Shown: positions 56,930-64,000 of the stretch, piece after piece
Position numbering within the stretch: the stretch's first letter is position 1
Layout: the number at the start of each line of letters is the position of its first letter
Assembly (NCBI GenBank): GCA_030765055.1
Contig: CM060951.1
Span: 52,932,857-52,996,856 of the forward strand
Direction of reading: 5' to 3'
Source: Mantis religiosa
Taxonomy: Eukaryota; Arthropoda; Insecta; Mantodea; Mantidae
Length of the DNA stretch: 64,000 nucleotides
The notes under the pieces: generated by a model
What the model saw: only the letters and a program-made list of their open reading frames with translations
What the model was told of the DNA's origin: nothing
The model's database searches: none
Position numbers and translations under genes: made by a program

Positions 56930-57212
56930 TGTACAAGAATAGGCCACGGACAATTGATGTTCTCAAGGAATCCATTCAAACCGAAATATGTAATATTGCT
57001 GAGGATACTCTCCATAAAACTTCAGAGAATATGGAGAGACGAGTGCAAGCGTGTATAGATGCTGGTGGAGGGCACTTCCAACATTTTCACTGATATGTAA
57101 ATAGTGTAATCTCTCAATTGTGTATTATATTCTCCCAAAGTTGCACATATGTCCTATTGTTGGTTCGAAGGTTATGGCCTATTGAAATGGTTCGGGTTTA
57201 AGTGAACCGCTC
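56930..57212 (+). mobile_element. DDE transposon, 3' end fragment (second copy)
   Basis: It matches 38420-38712: RVYKNRPRTIDVLKESIQTE (56934-56993), then SENMERRVQACIDAGGGHFQ (57026-57085) and a stop, followed by the terminal repeat (GTCCTATTGTTGGTTCGAAGG). The stop-free C-terminus here is better preserved than at 38 kb. It abuts the Penelope-like fragment. Confidence 0.75.
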
Positions 57213-57420
57213 TATATTTCATATTAAGCTAAATATTTACAATTGCTAATACTCTTGCATGAGTAGGTGAAATTTAGGAATACAGTACTCTTAATACAGT
57301 AGGCGTTCAGTGACAATCACCACTAAAACGCTGCCACGACATTAATGTCTCCAATTGACTCATATTTCCTCCGTTAAACGAAAATAGGGTTCCAAATTTA
57401 TTTTGAAATAACAATCCACA

Positions 57421-57635
57421 CTATTTTTTTAAATACGTCCTAAAACGTTAAGTCATTTCGGACGATGCATGAAATAGGTGAAATGGCTACCCGACATTCG
57501 TCTTTCAGGATAAAGTACAAACCCGGAGAAAAACCGTATCCAGGTAACTCACCCTAACCGAGATTCGAACTCGGGGCCTCTTGAACGACATTTTGAATGA
57601 CAGACACGCTACCATCTACGATAACGAGGTGGGCG
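57421..57635 (-). repeat. tRNA-derived SINE, family A, rearranged
   Basis: The body lacks the ATGCTCAAATGAGTCC through TTAGAGTTA block (deletion at about 57486). The head carries a short foreign insertion (ACATTTTGAATG near 57589). B-box GAGATTCGAACTCGGGG in reverse is intact. Confidence 0.8.
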
Positions 57636-57837
57636 ATCCACATGATGACCTGCAATATGGTAAGTCATCTAAGCCCCTTTGTTACTTCCATAAACTTAAC
57701 TCTAAACTACATCAGTGTATATTTTGTATTCTTGTTTCTCGCAAGCAAGTGAGGTTTAATGAATAAGAGCTAAACAAAACTAAACAGTTATTATTTGATG
57801 TAAATTAATTGTACTTTCATACCAGACGTGTATAGAC

Positions 57838-58500
57838 CAAAGTATGGAAAGGTAGTCAGACTGAAAAATTCAATGCCATAGCTGGGATCTGAACCACGGA
57901 CCTTCTGGTCTCCTTCAGTTGCTCTTAATCATTGAGCTACCGTGGTCAATTTGGCAGCATGACATTAAACTCTGCCTTTCCATATTGTGACTTTGTGGGT
58001 TGGTAGAATTAAAAGTCCGAGTTGCAGATATTCCAAATGTTCTTTATGTCCGTAGAAATACACTGTTCAATTCTCAAGTAACAATATTATGTCACATACA
58101 CATAGTCTACCAAAGTCGATGACAATAACAATCAGCTCTCGTTACAACACTCTAAGCTGTTTACCGCTTACAACTCTCGCGACTGACTGTTGGCGAGTCG
58201 CCGCCTTCTTAAATGCCTCATTGATAAGTTCTAGATATTTCCGGAACAATAAAGAAACCGAATAATCTCTATCAACCAAGACGTCACCAGAAATTTCCAT
58301 TTATCTCAGTTTGTTTGTTTCGGCAGACCTTTATCTCGCGCTATCTTTAACTGCTTATGCAAGCTCTTTATCTCCGTGAAACACTATCCGCCGTTACCTA
58401 TTTGCACCGAAGCTTTATGCCCGTTGCCGCGACAATATTTTAGCCTACACACGGCCACTGTGAAAGAGCAATCAACTTCCATTAATTTACCTATTAGTGG
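57838..58500. repeat. Palindromic tRNA-like repeat, copy 4, split by an LTR
   Basis: The left arm (57838-57985) has the reverse tRNA-like block, GGGATCTGAACCACGGACC and CATTGAGCTACCGTGG. It is cut by a solo LTR. The right end resumes at 58439 with TTAGCCTACACACGGCCACTG, the terminal block of copy 3. Confidence 0.7.
57986..58434 (-). mobile_element. Solo LTR, gypsy family (copy 4)
   Basis: The reverse complement starts TGTCGCGGCAACGG and ends GAACC-like CCACAAAGTCACA. It is flanked by ATAT on both sides (57982-57985 and 58435-58438). It is inserted in the palindromic tRNA-like repeat, so it is younger than that repeat. Confidence 0.88.
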
Positions 58501-58937
58501 TCTTAACTATAAATCATGGGCCTTAAAATACTTGCACAGTAAGTTGCCATTAAGGTAGTTGCCTCATGTGTTTATGAGAACTATTAGTTTGTTTGTCACT
58601 TATAGCTCCGTGGTATATCCGCACCAGTGTCCTACACTGTGATTTAAGAATAGCTACAGTTTATGAAGAGATAACAAACTGTGCCAGAAAACACCATCAA
58701 CGTCTTCAAGTCCACGTAAATCCTTAAGTGCGAGCTGTGCGTGTTGTGAATGATGAAGTGCGGAAACTAAACAGAACTAATCCTTATGAACTGACTAAAG
58801 CTCTTTGTGACAGTGCATTAAAATGTATTATTAAAGTAATTCATTATTAATAAAATTCTTGCATGTGAAGTATGTCCGAAACAAAAATCATTAGTCGAGC
58901 TGTAGATTGGTCATGATGTAATATATAAATAAATGTA
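58501..58937. other. No supported feature
   Basis: AT-rich. Nothing recognised. Confidence 0.4.
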
Positions 58938-59218
58938 TGAATGAATGAATGCATGGATGAATGAATGAATGAAGGATGGATGGATTGATGGATGAATGAA
59001 TGATGAATGAATGATTGAAAGAAGGAATGAATGAATGAATAAATAAATAAATAATAAATAAATAGATAAAAAAATAAATACGTAATTAAATAAATATTAA
59101 GTAACAAATAAATAAGTAAATAAATAAATCGGTCAATCAGTGAATTAATCTATCAATAAATAGATAAATAAATAAATTAAAAAAAAAATCATTCAATCAA
59201 TCACTCAATAGATAAATA
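58938..59218. repeat. Degenerate (AATG/AATA)n tetranucleotide array
   Basis: AATG-type units on the left grade into AATA-type units on the right, with many substitutions. The Ser/His/Phe-rich minus-strand ORF across it is an artefact. Confidence 0.9.
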
Positions 59219-59477
59219 AATGCTGGGGGCTTACTTTTATATTACCATTTTCTTTACAGCATTTCCTCCCCTTCGTTTCATTTCATAATATTTTAGGCCT
59301 GATTTCAGGTTCTTGGCGTTTGGCGGTGCCAGCCAGATGGTGTATACGCTTGCATATTGTAAATGTTGTTCTCGAAACTGGGTGACGGTGTGTGGTCGCT
59401 GTTCTTGCAAGGAAGGGAGGCTTTTCGACATCTAAGTATCAACACCTGAGTTGTATAGTCGCCCTGCTCGAACATAT
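59219..59477. other. No supported feature
   Basis: A short minus ORF (59431-59237) has a balanced composition but no family I recognise. Confidence 0.3.
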
Positions 59478-59479
59478 TA

Positions 59480-59708
59480 CCATAGATTTAACTTTGACAA
59501 TATATACCTCTCAGATACCGCACTGATTACTCCACGTGGACTGAACATCTATCTGTCATTTGTGACTCCTGCGAATTCCATTGGCTGAAGTGATGCGTTC
59601 ATTGGTACATAGCACAGGGCCGGGAGGCGCTGCAGTTCCCCTCTCACTCTCACAAGAATAATCAGTGCGTTATCTGAGAGGTTTCTATCAACAAAGTTAA
59701 AGCTATGG
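59480..59708. mobile_element. TA-flanked MITE with about 49-bp inverted ends
   Basis: The left end is CCATAGATTTAACTTTGACA, continuing to CCTCTCAGATACCGCACTG. The right end, reversed, is CCATAGCTTTAACTTTGTTG, continuing to CCTCTCAGATAACGCACTG. TA is next to each end (59478-59479 and 59709-59710). It is 229 bp with no coding potential. Probably a Tc1/mariner-type non-autonomous element. No related full-length element is in this window. Confidence 0.85.
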
Positions 59709-59710
59709 TA

Positions 59711-60931
59711 ACAGTTCCGTTCGAGCAGCACGACTATAATTACTCTGCTTTGAGGAACTCTCAGCGCCTTTTAGGTAGTTCAGCGTCTCCATGGGCTACC
59801 TTCCTTGAATCCTATGGCCTTCTGCGATACGCTCACTTCATCCTCTTCTCTTGTGGAATGCTAGCTGCAGTGGATATATGTATAGGTCGAACTGCAAGAG
59901 TACCCACCCTGCTATTAATTTTCCAAGAAGTTAACATACCCAGATATTTGCACAAATATCCAGCAAGGCAATTCACACTTTTACATTATCACACACGGCA
60001 CTACAAAGAAACCTGCACCATTCCCGCGTAATCCATAGCAGTTACGGGCTGTGCACTTTATTATCACTGAACCGCCAACCACATTTGCCATGAAAATTTT
60101 CCTCTGAAGTGATTTCCGGGAAAATGTTCGCTCTCATCACATACATTAGAGCTAATGATTGTGATAAGCGCTTCGTAAATCCACGACAGCAAAAGCCCTC
60201 TACTTTTCACCGCAACAGCAGCAAAAAAGTTTCGGTGACAGCGTTGGAACCATTTTGAAGATAAAATGCATAATTTTTTTACTTTTATTTTGCCTCTCGT
60301 TGCACAAAGGGCTTGTTTTAAATTAGCCCGCAAGGACAGACGTGCTGCATGATGGATTAGTGACTACAAACATTTCCAACGAGTCCTACTGATAAACTTG
60401 AAGCATAATAGGGGCTGTATAACAGCCGATAAAACCCTTTCATCAGGAGCAGCTGATACCTCTGAATAGAATCAGGCTCTCTTTCCTACATTCTGTTACA
60501 GCGCAGTGGATTTGTTTCATGTGAAGGATGTATTAAAACTGAAAAGGCTGAAGACTGTCTAATGGCTATGTTAATATAGATGTAGTTTTATTGATGTTTC
60601 CAAAAGAGACGTCCTTCCAAAAAATGTAAAACGTTCATAGGAGCAAGGTTATGAAAATCATTTGCTTAAACAGTTATAGGATTTACACCCATAATGATTA
60701 ATTGAGTTAAATTGTAGTCGGTAATTGACTGCTTTCGTTTGTTATTGTGAAAATAAATTGATATCAGATGACAGCTTGATGTCTTTATTTGGTTCGATGA
60801 GCACACATAAAGAAGAAAATGAGACCAATATACAGTAAATGTATGGCCTTGCAGATGAGAATACATTTTGAGAACACAAGAAAAATGCCCCGACAGGCCT
60901 TCCTCATAAACATTCGCATAAACTCATAATG

Positions 60932-60934
<3 letters not shown>
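59711..60934. other. No supported feature
   Basis: The ORF 59705-60031 (+) overlaps the MITE edge and has no family resemblance. Otherwise blank. Confidence 0.4.

Positions 60935-60993
<59 letters not shown>
60935..60993. repeat. (GA)n microsatellite
   Basis: About 29 GA units, with GGGAGAG variants to about 61015. Confidence 0.95.
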
Positions 60994-61000
<7 letters not shown>

Positions 61001-61101
61001 AAGTGAGAGAGTGGCTCATTTGGAGACCAAAACAGGTACGAAGCACTGATCGTGAAATACGAGTGGACGCAAAACCATCAGACAGTTCAATATGCATTAT
61101 A

Positions 61102-61999
61102 CGAGGGCCGTTCAATAAAGAATGATCACAAATTTTTCTTGGAAACGTACCTTTACTCATCCTCATAATTTTGATGGTCCTTCTCAAAATAGTCTCCCCT
61201 GAATGCGATGCACTTGTCCCAGAGTTTCTGCCAGTCTTCAAAGACATGCTGGAAACAATTTTTGAGAGATCCTTCAAAATCGCCTCCGCAGCCTTCATCA
61301 CTGCTTCTGATGATGGATAATGCCTCCCACGATGGCGTTTCTTGAAGTTAGCAATAGAAAAAAGTCACATGGAGCTAAATTCGGAATATACGGAGGGTGA
61401 GCGATGCACTTCACGTTGATTTTTGCAACATATTCAGCAACAACATTGGCAATATGCAGCTGCGCATTATTGTTGGGCAGCATCCAGCCTGCCTCACGGA
61501 AATGTGGCACCCAATGAAGTGTTCAGTATTTCAGAAAGTGATCTTAAGGTAAATTCGTCGATCCTCTCTTACAATGGCAGCAGGAGTGTTGATGTTTTCT
61601 TCTGCAAGAGCAGTAACCGGAGCACTAGGTCCACCTTCCTTTGAAATGGATTGTGCCCCTCTTTAAACATTTTAAGCCACCTTCGAGCTGTGATGTAGGG
61701 AAGAATAGACTCTCTTTAGGCCTCTTGTAACATTGTATAGGCCTCAACTGAAGATTTGTGGAGACGAAAGCAGAATTTCAAAGCTGCATATCCCGTGTTA
61801 CCTCCATTGCAGCGGTAGGCGATACTGAACATGTCTGAACTTGTCTCGGTCTCACAGGCGGGAACCAGGAGTACCAACAATGAAATTAATATGGCGTGTT
61901 TGTTTCACATTAATCTAACAGAATATAATAAGATTTAATTTTAGTGCGAAGAATTATGACCGTAAAAAAATTATGATCATTCTTATTGAGCAGCCCTCG
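61102..61999 (-). mobile_element. Internally deleted mariner (family E)
   Basis: The ends are CGAGGGCCGTTCAATAAAGA and, reversed, CGAGGGCTGCTCAATAAGAA, flanked by TA (61100-61101 and 62000-62001). It is 898 bp. The gene joins a helix-turn-helix region (LKFCFRLHKSSVEAYTMLQE, about 61780-61720) to the catalytic C-terminus with the middle removed. Confidence 0.9.
61160..61790 (-). pseudogene. Deleted mariner transposase (family E)
   Basis: The C-terminal part (61510-61170) has PNNNAQLHIANVVAEYVAKI and AHPPYIPNLAPCDFFL, then MKAAEAILKDLSK. The family's HHDNA motif is NNNA, so the second catalytic Asp is Asn. SPDLAPCD has become IPNLAPCD. Frame changes occur after 61298. Confidence 0.85.
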
Positions 62000-62001
62000 T
62001 A

Positions 62002-62606
62002 GTAAAGAAGGCCTTAATAATATGCGGTATCTGGTGAATTTTGCATGAAAATCTTCTCCTACATCACCAGAAGTGGATTAACTGTGGCGTACTTTGAAAC
62101 AAAAAAACTGTAATCTCGTATTACAGAACTATGCTATGTTTGTGAATTTCTATGCATGAATCTTGTGCATTAGTGAATCCGCATTTACTTGCGAAGGTGT
62201 CTTCAATGTCCGTAATGCTCATAACAGGTTCATAAAACCCCTCTTGAAGTATGACCGGAAATATATCATGATAGATTCTGCCTAAATGTTTGCCATAGAA
62301 TCATTCTTTATAACCTTATTGATCCATATTTCTTTCCTAAGCGCCTGAATTCAGAGACTATCTATAGTTTCTCATAAAGCAGCTGATCATTTGATTGATG
62401 ATGTGTCTATGGATGTCGTCCAACATGACTGCAATGGACATTGAATTGGATTCATTCGATAAATGATCCATTGGTATGAATCCATTGGGTTTCTTCATCC
62501 AGAGATATTTAAAACTGCTACTTTATCCAATCCCTGTACCGATATTGATATTCTCAGAAAACGTATCCACACTAAATTTGACAAGCAAGAAATAGTCCAG
62601 GAATAC
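62002..62606. other. No supported feature
   Basis: AT-rich. The ORF 62463-62657 runs into the next repeat and is not convincing. Confidence 0.4.
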
Positions 62607-62965
62607 TTGGATAGGTTGAGTCTGACTGAAAAATTCAATGTCATAGCTGGGATTTGACCACGGATCTCCTGGTCTCCATCCGGTTGCTTTTAACCATTGA
62701 GCTACCATGGCCAATAAGCCAGCATGAAATTTCTCCAACTGACTCGCATTTTCTCCGGTGAAACCTAGGAGTTCTCATATACACATAAAACAAATAGCTT
62801 AGTGGTGACATTTAACTACTTAAAGTCCTAGATTTTATAGTCCAGCCAATTGGTCAAATAATGGATGGAGACTGTGAGATCCGTGATTCAAATCCCGGCT
62901 ATGACATTGAATTTCCCAGCCTACCTCTACCTGTCCAAACAGCTAGTGAGAAAGAACAATTAATT
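62607..62965. repeat. Palindromic tRNA-like repeat, copy 5 (long loop)
   Basis: The left arm (62610-62715) has GAGTCTGACTGAAAAATTC, TGGGATTTGACCACGG (one base lost in the B-box) and CATTGAGCTACCATGGCC. After about 150 bp the right arm (about 62865-62930) has GAGATCCGTGATTCAAATCC and CGGCTATGACATTG. The loop sequence (TCTCATATACACATAAA) resembles that of copy 3 (TCTCATATACAATGAGA). Confidence 0.7.
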
Positions 62966-63041
62966 TCCCTCCAGGAATAACTCCTCAATGTTTGCAACAG
63001 AATGCGTGATATAATAGAACACAGGCCTAGTCGAAAAAATA

Positions 63042-63725
63042 CAAGGGGCGTCCAGAAAGTAAGCTCTGTTTCAATTTATCTCTGCTGCAGCTCTGCGATC
63101 GCAGTTCCGTACCTGCGCGGTAGACGCTCTGTATCAAGGAGAAGAAACATGCGCCATTGTGAGATCGCTCTCAGCCACCTACGCTTTGTTGTGCTTGTTT
63201 ACAATGTCGGTGTGGATTTAAAGTCCCGCCGCTCGTGAAGGCAGATGTTTATTGCGAGACACTTAGGAAATTGCGCCGCGCGATACAGAATAAGAGCCGA
63301 GGAATGCTGTCAAAAGGTGTTGTGTTCCTTCACGACAACACACGACCACACACTGCAAATGCGACGAGAAACATCCTACAGGGATTTGGCTGGAACGTGT
63401 TTGATCAGCCCCGGACAGCCCTGACCTCGTTCCTAGCGTATTTCATCTGTCTTTGCATGTCAAGTCTTTCCTTGGCGGTCAACACTTCAACAATGACGAA
63501 AAGCTGCAAGAAAATGCTTCCAACTGGTTCAAGACACAGGCGGCAAACTTCTATGAAGAAGGTATAAAAAACATGTGCCTCGCTATGACAATTGCCTGCA
63601 AAATTAAGCAGTTATGTGGAAAAGTAGTTTAAGAGTTGTAGAATTTTGTGCAATAAATAATTTTCTAAATCTGTACACAATTTAATTTTATTACCAAACA
63701 GAACTTACTTTCTGGACGTACTTAG
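63042..63725 (+). mobile_element. Internally deleted mariner, family B copy 2
   Basis: The ends are CAAGGGGCGTCCAGAAAGTA and, reversed, CTAAGTACGTCCAGAAAGTA, flanked by TA (63040-63041 and 63726-63727). It is 684 bp, nearly the same size as copy 1 (689 bp). The catalytic remnant at 63235-63567 reads GVVFLHDNTRPHTANATRN, with the second Asp kept, but PPYSPDLAP is destroyed by an indel (QPRTALTSF). Confidence 0.9.
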
Positions 63726-63727
63726 TA

Positions 63728-64000
63728 GTAAGCCACTCTGACCAACATTTTTACCTTCAGATTTGTCTTGCAATTTAAACCCACAATCGTTCATTTGATA
63801 TTAATGGCGGTTTCCAAAACATTTTACACCAATAAGGGTACATTATGCATTGTTGATCATTAATAAATATCAAAACGATTCTTTTTCGTTCAAACCGTAG
63901 CTTAGGATCAGTTATTCATCCGCAGGGGCCTCCAGCTACTGGGGCCTGACTTCTGGGAAGAAGTGATAAATGGGAGACCCGAAAGGCGACAACACCACAA
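63728..64000. other. No supported feature
   Basis: GC content rises near 63920 (GGGGCCTCCAGCTACTGGGG). Possibly the start of an element that continues outside the window. Confidence 0.3.

Noticed and set aside
58847..59107. Ser/His/Phe-rich 86-codon ORF
   Set aside because: Antisense reading of the tetranucleotide array.
60924..61301. 125-codon ORF as a single protein
   Set aside because: It fuses mariner C-terminal sequence with flanking DNA and the (GA)n array; only the first third is transposase.

Overview
This window looks like a transposable-element-dense, AT-rich stretch of a large arthropod genome. No host protein-coding gene could be supported. Nearly every recognisable coding segment is a decayed mobile element: mariner, Tc1, Tigger/pogo, hAT, two further DDE families, three non-LTR retrotransposon types, a Penelope-like element and a Ty3/gypsy element. 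The mix of mariners, tRNA-derived SINEs, RTE-like LINEs and very long trinucleotide arrays suggests an insect, perhaps a cockroach or termite. The insect call is fairly safe; the order is a guess.

Layout. 1-5.4 kb: a palindromic tRNA-like repeat, a SINE, then a Tigger-like element split by two different mariners. 5.4-10.4 kb: an internally deleted DDE transposase, more palindromic tRNA-like repeats and a SINE nested in a SINE. 11.3-12.5 kb: a LINE reverse transcriptase fragment carrying an internal (TA)n. 14.2-14.6 kb: (AAT)n. 14.9-17 kb: Tc1 and mariner remnants. 18.2-19.7 kb: a second LINE whose GAA tail has become a 375-bp array. 20.4-25.2 kb: a gag-like ORF1 remnant, several SINEs and a 925-bp (AAT)n/(ATG)n array. 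26.7-31.5 kb: a Tc1 element, a solo LTR and a deleted gypsy element with a perfect 226-bp internal duplication. 33.4-34.6 kb: a mariner with a long but frame-shifted ORF. 37.3-38.7 kb: a foldback DDE transposon with a LINE inserted in its left arm. 39.9-44.3 kb: a hAT remnant, nested SINEs, a solo LTR and a 70-bp tandem repeat. 45.1-52 kb: a gag-like ORF1 bracketed by SINEs, a second Tigger copy, a TIR element split by a SINE, and an RTE-like LINE split by an unknown insert. 53.3-54.7 kb: a mariner. 56-59.7 kb: Penelope-like and DDE fragments, a tRNA-like repeat split by a solo LTR, and a MITE. 61.1-63.7 kb: two deleted mariners and another palindromic tRNA-like repeat.

The genes do not form a pathway. 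The value of the window is its insertion stratigraphy: at least eight nested insertions can be read directly, most with target-site duplications. The least familiar object is a palindromic repeat whose two arms each carry tRNA-like sequence, present at five places. Boundaries were read by eye from terminal repeats, so they should be good to a few bases where a duplication is quoted and to tens of bases elsewhere.
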